Shown here: positions 9,309 to 20,019 of the stretch, piece after piece
Layout: every line of letters begins with the position of its first letter
How positions within the stretch are numbered: position 1 is the first letter of the stretch
DNA from: Prorocentrum cordatum
Taxonomy: Eukaryota > Sar > Dinophyceae > Prorocentrales > Prorocentraceae
Direction: 5' to 3'
Length of the DNA: 64,000 nucleotides
NCBI GenBank assembly: GCA_963575745.1
Contig: CAUYUJ010015833.1
Span: 174,228-238,227, forward strand
Notes under the pieces: model-generated
The model's database searches: none
Told to the model about the DNA's origin: nothing
The model's input: the letters and a program-made list of their open reading frames with translations, nothing else
Made by a program: the position numbers and the translations under genes

Positions 9309-9419
9309 GGGGAAATGCACAGTATCGCCGATGCATCGCCAATGCATCGGCAATGCGCCGGCGATGCACCGGCGACGTCGGCGGTGCGTCGGCGACGCCG
9401 GCGTGGAGAAATTCACGAC
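9309..9419. repeat. GC-rich short repeats around GATGCATCGG
   Basis: Degenerate copies of a 13-15 nt word (variants of gccgatgcatcgg and gccggcgacg) run through this segment. The same word reappears at 9553-9577, on the other side of the small transposon at 9428-9541, so that element probably landed inside the repeat. Confidence 0.5.
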
Positions 9420-9427
9420 CCGTCGAG

Positions 9428-9541
9428 TTAAGTCGGGCCTGTCCTCCTACGGGGGGATTTTGGACGAAAAATAAAAGATACCCAAAAATCAAGAATGGTC
9501 AAAAAATCATCGAGAAATCGTAGAGGGACAGTCCCGACTAA
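9428..9541. mobile_element. Small TIR element (MITE-like), 114 bp
   Basis: The left end TTAAGTCGGGCCTGTCCTCC and the right end (GTAGAGGGACAGTCCCGACT followed by AA) are imperfect inverted repeats of about 24 bp around an A-rich core. The same termini flank the element at 10226-10407, which defines the family. Here the 8-bp flanks do not match, so either the flanks have diverged or the element has rearranged. Confidence 0.65.
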
Positions 9542-9727
9542 AACGTCAACCCACATCGCCGATGCATTGGCGGTGCGGCGCGATCCTCCGACCCCATCTG
9601 CTCGGACCCCCCCTCTGGGAGGCCTCGAGGGACGCTGGAGCGCCCGCGCGCCCTGTGCGCTTCGCCGAATCAGTCGAACCCTTGGCCGGCCAGACGACGT
9701 GGCGTGTACATCGAGCCCCTCCCAGGC

Positions 9728-9958
9728 GCCATCCCTCCCTCCCTCCCTCCCTCCGTCCCTGCCTCCTCCTCGTCCTCCTCCTCCTCCTCCTCCTCCTCCT
9801 CCTCCTCCTCCTCCCCTCCTCCTCTCCGCCTCCCTCCGCCTCCCTCCTCCGCCTCCTCCTTCTCCTCCTCCTCCTCCTCCTCCTCCTCCTCTTCCTCCTC
9901 CTCCTCCCCCTCCTCCTCTCCCCCTCCTCCTCCTCCTCCCCCTCCTCCTCCTCCTCGG
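9728..9958. repeat. CTC/GAG microsatellite, about 230 bp
   Basis: Nearly pure cct/ctc triplets with occasional single-base slips run here, preceded by a ccct tetranucleotide run at 9728-9751. On the minus strand they give long Glu, Arg or Gly homopolymer frames, depending on phase. Those frames are composition artefacts, apart from the part joined to the exon candidate at 9959-10163. Confidence 0.85.
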
Positions 9959-10163
9959 GGCAGCGCGGCACCACCGCCGACTCGGGCTTGGACTCGGGCG
10001 CCCGCCAGAACCCGTCGAGTTCCTCTTCTGAGATCGCGGGGCGATACTTCACGACGCCCTCGTTGAGGTCGAAGGGGGAGAAGGGCCGCTTGTGGTGGGG
10101 CTGCTTCGTGCTCGCGCCGAGTTCGCGGCTGCGCAAGAGAGCGATGTTGCGCTCCAGCGACAT
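9959..10163 (-). CDS. Possible host exon, unknown protein
   Basis: From the ATG at 10161-10163, 68 codons read a varied, non-repetitive sequence: MSLERNIALLRSRELG, then KRPFSPFDLNEGVVKYRP, then EEELDGFWRAP. Most third positions are G or C, as in dinoflagellate genes. It runs directly into the GAG microsatellite and becomes poly-Glu. The residue mix and codon use look coding, but I do not recognise the protein. Upstream, a small transposon begins within 60 bp. The 5' end could be a true start or an internal exon boundary. Confidence 0.4.
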
Positions 10164-10225
10164 CCCACCCAAGATATGTTAGCCGAGTGGCAGGGAAGGG
10201 ATGGCTCGACCTCGAACGGCTACGG

Positions 10226-10407
10226 TTAGGTCGGGCCTGTCCCCCTACAGGCGGATCTGGGGCAAAAAAAAATAGTCTAACAAATACCCTCAAAAAAAAT
10301 CCAACCTACTTTTCTCATACTAATACTACATAGACATATAAATATCATATTTAAAAATAAAGAATATGTTTGAAGATTATCCCTGTAGAAAGACAGGCCC
10401 GACTTAA
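10226..10407. mobile_element. TIR element with 8-bp target duplication, 182 bp
   Basis: The ends are TTAGGTCGGGCCTGTCCCCC at the left and GACAGGCCCGACTTAA at the right, forming inverted repeats of about 27 bp that extend into CTACAGG. The core is AT-rich. The flanks are a perfect direct repeat, GGCTACGG at 10218-10225 and 10408-10415, as left by cut-and-paste transposases of the hAT type. Because the left duplicate ends in G and the element starts TTAGG, a GT...AG pair spans 10225-10408, so it could also be spliced like an intron. It is non-autonomous. Confidence 0.8.
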
Positions 10408-10415
10408 GGCTACGG

Positions 10416-11085
10416 AGAGAAGCCCCGCCGCCCGCCGCCTCCTGGGAAGGCCTGGCCTCCTCTCCGGAAGCACGACCCTTGCAGACCACCCCCACGAGCA
10501 AGCCAGACCCGCACAGGACCGCGGGCAGAGGGCTGCGCACAAGATTGGCATCCCCTGGGGATAGAGTCGAGCAAAAAACCCTTCCGAGGGCCACACTGCC
10601 ATAGGAATGCAGGAGGCACGGGTCGCGAGACACAGGACACAAAGGTACCCTTGATTTGGCAGGGTCGACCTACTAATCCAGGCCGACTGTACGCTTGGAG
10701 ATACGCTTCTTGCACACCACCCCGACGGACGAGCTGATCCGGCACAAGGTACGCGCGCGCGGGCGCTGGACAGAAATCTCCCCCCGACTCTCACTCCCGC
10801 GATGGCTCTACGCGCAGGACTTCCGAGTTCAACTCCGCACGCGAACTGCCCATCTACCACACGAATTGCTAGCTCTCTGCCCACGTCCGCTTCCGGGCCT
10901 TGCTTGCTTGCTTGCGCGCCGCCGAGACGTGTTGGAGGTCATCGTTGGCGCGCGACTGCGACCCGGGCCAGGCCCATCCCGGGCCCGAGGACCGGCGCAC
11001 GCACCTTCCCGTTTCAGGCGCACGGCAGCGCGGTGTATACAGATCCGTGGATCTGCATGCGGGCACGGGGAGGAAGCCATCCCTT
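10416..11085. other. No firm gene; GC-rich sequence before the RT fragment
   Basis: Several open frames overlap on both strands without a coherent motif. The part from about 10700 could be the 5' continuation of the LINE fragment that becomes recognisable at 11086, since that plus-strand frame is open from 10900. Confidence 0.3.
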
Positions 11086-11873
11086 CGAAATCATGAGGCC
11101 AATGCCGCCATCACCATACTGCTTGAGGAACGCACTGAGACATGGAGAAGTAAGTTGGGTATGTACGGCTTCACTGGTGGACGTCATACGCGGGAGATCG
11201 CGGCTGCACTGACGGGAATTGCACAACATGCTTCGACATGGGGGAAGGACCAGGCCGCTCACATTGCTTCTGCTGATATTGCTCGTGCTTTTGATAATGT
11301 CGCGTCGTGCATGCTTGGTCGTGCCATGGATGTTCTTGACATACCTGCGCGATTGCAATATGCCCTTCTAGAACCACATGCCAACGCATCATGTACCACT
11401 GTCTTTGAAGGACGCGACATGCCTGGGATTGCCTGGGACAAGAGCCTTCGTACAGGAGGCGCGGGAAGCCCGCTTGCTTTCAACCTTGTGGTGGCGGCCA
11501 TGTGGTCACAGGTGGTGGACAGGCTTGACGCCAAACGGCGTGGATACGAGATCCCCAACCCCCATGATCCTACAACATAGTATTACTATAATCATGCGCT
11601 GTGGGGGATAATATACATACTTTTGCGGAAAGACGGCAGCGGAGGTGCAGGATCATTGACTGCTTCACTGTTGCCTTGAGGAAGTGAGGGATGGAATGGA
11701 AAGCTGATTCGCTGGAAATCCTGGTCTGCGGCTCGCGGGATATCACGCTAGTTTCGGCGCCCATTCGGGATCAGCATGTATGCCTTCGCCCCGTGCAAAA
11801 AAAAACAACATCCTGGGTGGTCTGCCTTTCGTACGAAGCCGTGCATGAGGACATCGCTGGAGCTCCACCGTAG
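11086..11873 (+). pseudogene. Broken LINE reverse transcriptase fragment
   Basis: From 11086 the frame reads YGFTGGRHTREIAAAL (RT motif 1/2), SADIARAFDNV (motif A, catalytic Asp) and RTGGAGSPLAFNLVV (motif B), and stops with TAG at 11578-11580. The continuation is in the next frame: LWGDNIHTFAE around 11601-11630 is motif C with Asp-Asn. After an in-frame TGA at 11685-11687 comes MEWKADSLEILVCGS (motif D region). The order A-B-C-D is that of non-LTR retrotransposon RTs. The endonuclease and RNase H are missing, and the 77-bp minisatellite begins at its 3' end. It is a dead copy of a LINE related to, but distinct from, the one at 20871-26736. Confidence 0.8.
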
Positions 11874-12690
11874 GCCCCAGTGGGGGTGCCCGCGTGCGGT
11901 TCCCCCACCCAGGGCAGCGCTTCGTAGCCCCATAGGGGGCGCCGCCGAAGGCCCCAGTGGGGGTGCCCGCATGCGGTTCCCCCACCCAGGGCAGCGCTTC
12001 GTAGCCCCATAGGGAGCTCCACCGAAGGCCCCAGTGGGGGTGCCCGCATGCGGTTCCCCCACCCAGGGCAGCGCTTCGTGGCCCCATAGGAACCTCCACC
12101 GAACGCCCCAGTGGGGGTGCCCGCATGCGGTTCCCCCGCCCAGGGCAGCGTTTCGTAGCCCCATAGGGAGCTCCACCGAAGGCCCCAGTGGGGGTGCCCG
12201 CATGCGGTTCCCCCACCCAGGGCAGCGCTTCGTGGCCCCATAGGGAGGGAGCAGCGACCTCCACCGAAGGCCCCAGTGGGGTTCGCATGCGGTTCCCCCA
12301 CCCAGGGCAGCGTTTTCGTAGCCCCATAGGGAGCTCCACCGAAGGCCCCAGTGGGGGTGTTCGCATGCGGTTCCCCCACCCAGGGCAGCGTTTCGTAGCC
12401 CCATAGGGAGCTCCACCGAAGGCCCCAGTGGGGGTGCCGCATGCGGTTCCCCCACCCAGGGCAGCGTTTCGTGGCCCCATAGGGAGCTCCACCGAAGGCC
12501 CCAGTGGGGGTGCCCGCATGCGGTTCCCCCACCCAGGGCAGCGTTTCGTAGCCCCATAGGGAGCTCCACCGAAGGCCGTGGGGGTGCCCGCATGCGGTTC
12601 CCCCACCCAGGTTAGGTGGGCAGCAGCCCATACGGAGCTCCACCGAGGCCCCAGTGGGGGTGTTCGCATGCGTCTCCCCTACCCAGAGGT
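11866..12690. repeat. 77-bp minisatellite, about 11 copies
   Basis: The word ggccccag recurs near 11873, 11950, 12027, 12104, 12181, 12269, 12344, 12421, 12497, 12574 and 12647, giving a period of 77 with small indels in three units. Each unit contains tgggggtgcc, then GCATGC, then ggttccccca, a stem-forming inverted repeat. Because 77 is not a multiple of three, each minus-strand frame cycles through all three phases of the unit. All three happen to lack stops for 280 or more codons. I regard those frames as artefacts. Confidence 0.9.
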
Positions 12691-13890
12691 AGCGCCACCG
12701 AAAACGATATTCATATTTGCGGTATTCACAACTGCATATGGTTGGGTCCTTCGCCAGGCTAATTGTTTTGGTCATCCGAAGTCGGTTCCTCCACGTCTTT
12801 AGTAATACAGCAGCTACAAATCTGAGAATTTGACGGGCAGACGCGGCATAACCCATTTCACGTGTGAAAAATACTGGTCCCGGGTGGGCCAACTGGGCGC
12901 CGACCGCAAGCCGTCAACCTGGTTACCGCCGGGGCCCTCGTAGAGCTCCCTGCGCGCGACAGGAGCTCATAATGCAGGATAAAGCTTCAAAAAACTCGAG
13001 AAATGCATTTTGCAGTGTCAGTATGAAGTCAGTTCCACCTAGTGCTTTGATCAAAATACTGCACCTACAGCCCTGAGAAGTGCACAATCAAACGCGCCAT
13101 GATCGACTGCAGGGGATAAAAATCTAGGTTACAAAAAGGGATAGTCGAATCTCGCACAATCCTCTAAAAATCGACCCCAAGTTCCCACATTGTCCGCCTG
13201 GGCCGGGCGGGCTAACTAGCTGCACCCCGCGCAGGAATTCATCTAGCTCATCGATAACGAAGAGCTCCACGAGGGTACTGGGAGCCAGCGGTAAACCGTC
13301 AACCAGGTTATGTTCACGCGAATGTGTGCTCAGATTGTCAAAGGAAGCTTCCTTGGAACTCAGCGCGAAAACTGGCAATATACACTTTTAGAGTTTATAC
13401 AAAGTCGGTTCCTCCACGTCTTTTGACGGTAAGATTGTAGCTACGGACTAGAGAATTGAGCAGGCAGACGCGGCATAACCCACTTCACGTACGACGCCAG
13501 GTTATCAAATTGTCCGAACGGGCCAGGTGGGCTAAGTAGCTCCACCCCGCGCCGGAATTCCTCTGCCCATCGATGCCGAAGAGCTCAACGAGGTACTGGG
13601 AGCCGGCGGTGAACCGTCAACCAGGTTACCGCCGGAACACTCGTAGAGCTCTTGACGCGCGAATGAGCGCTTAAATTACGAGGACCAAGCTTACTTCAAT
13701 ATCAGCTGGAAACTGGTAGAATGCATTTGTTTTTCGCATTTGACATGAATCAGTTCCGCGAAGGGTCTTAATGGTAATACCGCAGCGACCTTAGAATCCC
13801 ACGAGCCCTCTGCGCGAGGGCGGTTTGGATAGTTTTCTCTCCCATCTTTCCTCCCCCCCTTCGGGAAGGGGTTCACCTTCCCCCCCACCC
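12691..13890. repeat. Eroded introner-like elements
   Basis: Hairpin ends lie near 12893, 13278 (right arm lost) and 13596. Body segments shared with later copies include gcataaccca (12846) and the aattcctc...catcgat tails at 13236-13275 and 13554-13590. No coding sequence was found. 13690-13890 is unique and ends in a C-rich run. Confidence 0.65.
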
Positions 13891-14300
13891 ACCCCTGACC
13901 TTGACGGGGGGGCCGCTGGTCGGTAGAGCGTGCAAGATGCCCCCAGCGAGGAAGCTAAAATCACTGATTTTACTAAGGTTTTGGCCCCGTTTTGGCTTCA
14001 CGGGGGTGCAACGCTAATTCCCACCCCCTCCTTCTGTGATAGATCTCCTCCAAAAGATGACCCCAAGAAGCGCCCAGGAGGCCCCAAGAAGTCCCAAGAT
14101 GGCCCCAAGATGGCCCGAAGAGGCCACCAGGACGCCCTCGAGCGAGGAGACGTCTCGATACCGTAGGCGAATCTACTTGGTCACCTTCTGCTTCAAAATG
14201 CTTCTGGGCTTCCAAAGCCAGCCTACAGCACGAATCAAATAGAGAAAACGACCATAATCTCAAAATGCCTTAAGAGAGTACGACTATTTCTTTGGTTCCA
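13891..14300. other. Sequence with short ccccaagatgg repeats
   Basis: Around 14060-14115 the words ccccaagaag and ccccaagatgg recur three to five times at spacings of 12-18 bp. No gene is recognised, and the short frames across it reflect this repetition. Confidence 0.4.
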
Positions 14301-14658
14301 GCTCTGGTAGCAGACTGGGTTCAGGCATCTGGATAGTTAAGACGAGCGCTCCTACTGATTTTCTTTCGATCGGTGTGATCAACAGCTCTGTAGCTCATCT
14401 GAAGCTCAATTTAAGTACTGGGAGCCAACGGTAAACCGTTAACCAGGTTACCGTTAGAGCGTTCTCGAACGTTAGCTTGAAACTCACGAAATGCATGTTT
14501 CGGATTTTACACGACGATGGTTCCCGCAAGTCTTTTGATCAAATACTGCACCGAATCGCCCTGAGAATTGCAACATCAAGCGCGCCATGATCGACTGCAG
14601 AGAACAATAATCTGGATTCTCAAAACGCATTTTCAAATCTCTCACAATCTTCAAGAAA
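14301..14658. repeat. Eroded introner-like remnants
   Basis: A decayed hairpin end begins near 14418, with aaccgttaacc for aaccgtcaacc and an incomplete right arm. Body sequence resembling other copies (gttttgatcaaatactgcacc at 14531) follows, up to the next hairpin at 14659. Confidence 0.55.
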
Positions 14659-15080
14659 CTGGGAGCCGTCGGTAAACCGTCAACCTTGGTTACCGCCGGG
14701 AACTCGTGGAGCTTCCTCGATATACATGAACGGAATGCGGGCGCGGCAATCTCGCATTCCGCGCGCGCGAGGGCGCGGTTTCATGGAGAAGGACGCGGAG
14801 GGAAAGAAGGAGACAGGAGGAGAAGGAGATGGAGGAGGCTGAGAAAGACAAGGAGGGGAGGAGAAGGAGCAGGCAGAGGAAGGAGGGGGAGGAGGAAGAG
14901 GAGGATGACGAGCAGGAGGGGGAAGGGTGGACGGGGAGAAGAGGGGCGACGATGATCAAGAAGAGGAAGACGACGAGAATGAGAAAGAGGAGGAGCAGGA
15001 GGAGAAAGAGGTGAAGGAGCAGATGGAAAAGGAAAAAAAGAGAGGGAGGAGAAGGGAAAGAACGAGAAGCACGAGTACGA
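14659..15080 (-). repeat. Introner-like end with polypurine tract
   Basis: A hairpin (14659-14702) is followed by ctcgtggagcttcc, a palindromic GC-rich block (cattccgcgcgcgcgagg near 14756) and about 270 bp of almost pure A/G on the plus strand. The same order recurs at 26737-27130, and inverted at 20020-20434, so the tract belongs to this element subfamily. Glu/Arg-rich and Leu/Ser-rich frames across it are composition artefacts. Confidence 0.7.
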
Positions 15081-15960
15081 ATAGTTGTCGGGTTCCAGCT
15101 CTGGTGCAGACCGATTTCGAACATGTTGATATTTGGAACTCGCTCCTGATGGTATTCGTCTGATTGCTGTCCCGAACAGCTCTAGTCTCTTCTGCAAATC
15201 GAGCTACATCTTGGAAGGCATCGTCATCTCTGGAAAAATAACAGAGTAGAAATAGTTTGTTGGTTCGAACTCTGGAAGCAGACCGAGTTCGGGCATCTAG
15301 ATACTTGAGACTAGCGCTTATCATGGTCGCATTCCGATTGATATGCCAAACAGCTCTGTAGCTCATCTGCAGCTCGATTTTATCGCAAGAAAGTCACCAT
15401 CATCTTTTAAAAAATTAGCAGAGCACAAATAGTTCTGCGGGCCAAGCTCTGATCACAGACCGAGTTCGGGCATCTAGATACTCGAGACTAGAGCTTCTGA
15501 TGATTTCCCTTCGATTGCTGTGCAAAACAGCTCTGTAGCTCATCTGCAGCTCGAGTTACATCAAGAAACTCATCATCATCTCGAAAAAGTAACAGAGTAC
15601 GAATAGTTTCGCGGACCCAGCTCTGGTAGCAGACCGAGTCCGGGCATCTAGGTACTTGAGACGAGCGCTTATGATGATTATATTTCGATTAATGTGCCGA
15701 CAGCTCTGTAGCTCATCTGCAGCTCCAACTATCTCAAGAAATGTATCATCATCTCTTAAAATAATAGCAGAGTACGATTAGGTTGTCCATACCAGCTCTA
15801 GTAGCAGACCTTGTTCAGACATCTAGATACTTCAGACTGGCGCGCCTGATGATTCTAAATAGATTAGGTGTGCCTGCCGACTCTGTAGCGCTTCTACAGC
15901 TCGAGGTAAGTTCAGAAAACCGACAGCACATACCAAGATGGCACTAAACAGCCGATCCCG
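15081..15960. repeat. Diverged 177-bp unit array, forward
   Basis: The word gaccgagttc recurs at 15281, 15458, 15632 and 15807 (spacing 174-177). Units share cagctctgtagctcatctgcagctcgag. These are older versions of the units found from 31 kb onward. Confidence 0.8.
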
Positions 15961-16094
15961 CCAACATGCTTTCGAACAGTAATATGTACCCGATCGACCT
16001 GAAATGGAGATAGCGAGCGGGAATCAGATCGAATATGGGGGGGGAGCAATATTAGAGCTCTAACAACCTTTCGCGATGGTTTTAAAGAAGTGGA

Positions 16095-16196
16095 AAGAAA
16101 GAGATAGAGAGAGAGAGAGAGAAAAAAAAAAAAAGAGAGAGAGAGAGAGGGGAAAAAAAAAGAGCAAGAGAGAGAGGGGGGGGGAAAGAGATTAAT
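16095..16196. repeat. GA/A-rich microsatellite
   Basis: About 100 bp of (ga)n interrupted by runs of 9-13 A and a run of G. Confidence 0.9.
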
Positions 16197-17230
16197 AAAA
16201 ATAAAATGTTGCCAACTAGCCCCCCGGCGCGCAGGAATTACTCTCTAGCTTCGCCGCTTCGCTGTTGGGGAAGTTCTACAAGTAACCGCCCCCAGGTCGC
16301 CACATTGTCCGTTCTGGCCCGGTCGGCCAACTAGCTCCACCACGCGCCCGACTTCCTCTAAGCTCATCTCGTCGAAACGCTCTACGAGGTACTAACTCCG
16401 CCCCCGCGCCCGAATTCTTCTTAGCACACCTCGTCGAAGAGCTCTACGAGGTACTCCACCATGAAATGCGCCGTGATCGACGGCTGGGAACAGAAATCTG
16501 GATTCTCTCAGAATCTTTCAAGAACCTGCGCCAGATTGTCTGCCTGCCCTGGCCGGGTCGGCGAACCAGGTCCCCTGCGCCAATTCCTTTAGCTTACTGA
16601 TGCCGGGAAGCTCTACGAGGCATTGTACAGTTTCGCGCGGGATGGGCCGATACTGCTGCTGATGAAGCCAGAGCTACGTAGCTGGCTTCTGCCTTGTGCT
16701 CACTTACAAAACCGGCATCATCCCGAAAAATACGCCTCGACGACCGACGGTTCCCGCAGCTGTTTTGACCGGAATCCTGCACTTGAAACCCTGAGAATTG
16801 CACCATGTAACGCGCCATGATCGACTGCAGGGGCGTGAAATGACTCGTAGAGCTTCCCCAGGAGCGAAGCGGCGAAGCTCCAGAATAATTCCACAGCGTC
16901 CGTGGGCTAGTTTGCTCGTAACCGCGCGGCGGACCTTTTGCTTGATCTGCCGCGAACCCGTTTTCTTTCGTCATGGTGCAATTCCAAGGGTTCTAGGTGC
17001 AATACTTTGGATGAAGCCATTTGCGGGAACCGTCGGTCGTCGAAACGTATTTTTCGAGATGATGCCGGTTTCGTGAATGTTACTCAAGGATGAAGCAAGC
17101 TACATAGCTCTGGCTTCACCTGCAGCAGTATACCTCGTAGAGCTTCGACGAGATGAGCTAAGGGGAAGTCGGGCACGGGCTGGAGCTAGTCGGCCGAGCC
17201 GGCAAGAACGGACAATATGGTGATCTGGGT

Positions 17231-17312
17231 TATATATATATATATAATATCTATATATATGTGTATGTATATATATGTACGTATATACATATGTACGTAT
17301 ATACATATATCA
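17231..17312. repeat. TA/TATG-rich microsatellite
   Basis: About 80 bp of tatata with repeated gtatatacatatgtac words, self-complementary and likely to form a cruciform. It is the most AT-rich stretch of the window. Confidence 0.9.
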
Positions 17313-17598
17313 AAAATCTGAGAGATTTAAAAATTCGTCCCAGGAATCCAAATTTTTGCTTCTGTAGTCGATCATTGCGCGCTTCATGATGTTACGACTC
17401 GTAGAGCTTCCCTAAGAGCGAAGCGGCGAAGCCAGAAAGTAATCTCGGCGCGGCGGGGGGCTAGTTGGCAAAAAAAATGTCGGCGGAAGTTCTGTCTTGT
17501 TTTGACCTATTCAAAAAGGATGTCTAAAAAAAATGTGGTTAGAGCTCTAGTACTTTTCCCCCATATTCGATATTGTTCCTGCTCGCCATCTCCATCTC

Positions 17599-18711
17599 AG
17601 GTCGATCGGGTGCATATTACTGCCAACAAGCATGTGGGCGGGATCGGCTGTTGAGTGTCCTATTGGCAGGTGCTGTTGGTTTTCTGTGCTCAACTCGAGC
17701 TGTAGATGAGCTACAGAGCTGGCAGGCAGACATAAATCTAGCTAGAATCATCAGGCGCGCTAGTCTCAAGTATCTAGATGTCCGCACTCGATCTGCTACC
17801 AGAGCTGGGACCAAAAAACTGTTCCTACAATGCTATGTTTTGACCTGGTGATGAGTTTATTGATGTAACTCAAGCTGCAGATAAGCTACCGAGCCGTTTG
17901 GCACATCAATCGAAAAGAGATCATCAGAAGCGCTAGTAGAGAGTATCTAGATGCCCGAACTCGGTCTGCTGCCAGAGCTGGGCTCGAACAACTACTCGTA
18001 CTGTGCTACGTTTTAAGAGATTATGATGACATTCTTGAGGTAACTCCAGCTGCAGATAAGCTACAGAGCTGCTTGGCACAGCAATGGAAAGCAAACCATC
18101 AGAAGTGCGAACCTCAAGTATCTAGATGCCCGAATTCGGTCTGCTACCAGAGCTGGGTTCGGAAAACGATTAGTACTCTACAATTAGTCAGATGAAGATG
18201 AGTTTCTTGATGCAACTCGAGCTGCAGATGAACCACAGAGCTGCCACAGACCTGTTTGGCACATCAAGCGAAAAGAGATCAGAAGCGCTACTATCGAGAA
18301 TCTAGATGCCCGAACTCGGTCTGCTGCCAGAGCTGGGCTCGAACAGCTATTCGTACTGTGTTAATGTTTTAAGAGATTTTGATGACTTTCTCGAGATAAC
18401 TCCAGCTGCAGATAACTCACAGAGCTGTTTGGCACAGCAATGGAAAGGAAACCATCAGAAGCGCTAGTCTCAAGTATCTAGATGTCCGGATTCGGTCTGC
18501 TTCCAGAGTTGGTACCAACACAACTATTCGCACTTTTAGTATTGTTTCAGAGATGACGATGCCTTCCTTGATGTAGCTCGAGCTGCAGATGAGATTAGAG
18601 CTGTTCGGCAGAACAATTGGCCGAAGATCATCAGGAGCGCTCGTTGCAAGTATCTACACGTTTGAAATCGGTCTGCTACCAGAGCTGGAACCAACAACTA
18701 TTCGTATTCCT
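17599..18711. repeat. 177-bp units, reverse orientation; first copy of a 1.3-kb duplication
   Basis: The word gaactcggtc (inverse of gaccgagttc) recurs near 17957, 18132, 18312 and 18489. The block from 17599 is repeated from 18900 at an offset of about 1300 bp with clear identity (gtcgatcggg, then gcatattactgccaacaag), ending in the same CT-rich tract. Confidence 0.8.
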
Positions 18712-18890
18712 ACTCCTCGCCATGTTCCTTCTCATCCTCCTTCTCCTCCCTCTGTCTTCTTCATTTCCTTCGTATCCTCATTATTAGATTGCTCCTTCTC
18801 TTGACCCTTCTCCTCATCTTTCTCCTCTTCATCATCATCGCCCCTCTTCTTCCTCTGCATCCTCCCCCCTCCTGTCCGCCACTCGCCATC
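18712..18890. repeat. CT-rich tract closing the first duplicate
   Basis: About 170 bp of cct/ctt words, the inverse of the polypurine tracts at 14770-15075 and 26850-27125. It is broken off where the second duplicate begins. Confidence 0.75.
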
Positions 18891-18899
18891 ATAATATCA

Positions 18900-20019
18900 G
18901 GTCGATCGGGCGCATATTACTGCCAACAAGCATGTGGGCGTGATCGGCTGTTGAGTGTCCTATTGGCAGGTGCTGTTGGTTTTCTGCACTCAACTCGAGC
19001 TGTAGATGATCTACAGAGCTGGCAGGCAGACCGAATCTAGCTAGAATCATCAGGCGCGTCAGTCAAGTATCTGGATGTCCGCACTCGATCTGCTACTTGA
19101 GCTGGGTCCAACAAAAATGTTCCTACAATGCTGTGCTTTTGGACCTGATGATGAGTTGCTTGATGTAACTCGAGCTGCAGAAAAGCTACAGAGCTGCTTG
19201 GCACATCAATCGAAAAGAAGCCATCAGAAGCGCTAGCATCGAGTGTCTAGATGCTAAAACTCTGTCTGCTACCAGAGCTGGGCTCGAAAACTATTCGCAC
19301 CGTGCGATTGTTGTAAGGAATTATGATGACTTTCTTGAGATAACTCGAGCGGCAGATAAGCTACAGAGCTGTTTGGCACAGCAATGGAAAGCAAACCATC
19401 AGAAGTGCGAATCTCAAGTATCTAGATGCCCAAATTCGGTCTGCTACCAGAGCTGGGATCGGATAGCGATTCGTACTCTACAAATTTTCAAATGGAGATG
19501 AGTTTCTCGATGCAACTCGAGCTGCAGATGAGCCACAGAGCTGCCACAGACCTGTTTGGCACATGAATCGACAAGAAATCATCAGAAGCGCTAGTATCGA
19601 GTATCTAGATGTCCGATCTCGGTCTGCTGCCAGAGCTTGGCTCGAACAGCTATTCGTACTGTGTTAATGTTTTAAGAGATGACGATGACTTTCTCGAGAT
19701 AACTCCAGCTGCAGATAACTCACAGAGCTGTTTGGCACAGCAACGGAAAGGAAACCATCAGAAGCGCTAGTCTCAAGTATCTAGATGTCCCGATTCGGTC
19801 TGCCTCCAGAGTTGGAACCAACAGAACTATTCGTACTCTTAGTATTGTTTCAGAGATGACGATGCCTTCCAGGATGTAGCTCGAGCTGAAGATGAGACCA
19901 GAGCTGCTCGGCAGAACAATTGGCCGAAGATCATCAGGAGCGCTCGTTGCAAGTATGCACATTTTTGAAACCAGTCTGCTACCAGAGCTGGAACCAACAA
20001 CTGTTCGTATTCCTACTCC
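18900..20019. repeat. 177-bp units, reverse orientation; second copy of the 1.3-kb duplication
   Basis: This is the tandem duplicate of 17599-18711, with scattered substitutions and small indels. It continues into the CT tract and a complete hairpin end at 20379-20434. Confidence 0.8.

Larger units (their letters stand above)
15961..17580. repeat. Eroded element ends and low-complexity sequence
   Basis: Body-to-tail pieces of introner-like elements (agctctacgaggtac at 16438; ctcgtagagcttcc at 16845 and 17398) alternate with unique sequence. Fragments such as gatcgactgcagggg recur at 13097 and 16817. No gene is seen. Confidence 0.5.

Noticed and set aside
9546-10172. Long Glu/Arg-rich and Ser/Pro-rich open frames
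   Set aside because: They follow the CTC/GAG microsatellite in each phase and are composition artefacts beyond the first 68 codons.
12040-12060. gcggttcccccac in the 77-bp unit as a relative of the 14-nt palindrome
   Set aside because: The left arm lacks one G, and the sequence belongs to a longer 77-bp unit with its own symmetry, so the likeness is probably chance.
11743-12892. Three overlapping minus-strand frames of about 280-370 residues with GWGNRMR-type repeats
   Set aside because: They are one 77-bp unit read in rotating phase; there is no reason to choose any as a gene.
14686-15124. Leu/Ser-rich and Lys/Glu-rich frames as membrane or coiled-coil proteins
   Set aside because: They sit on the purine/pyrimidine tract of an introner-like element and occur on both strands in several phases.
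17231-17312. AT-rich block as a promoter or replication origin
   Set aside because: It is a simple tatata/gtatac microsatellite with no gene or initiator sites nearby.
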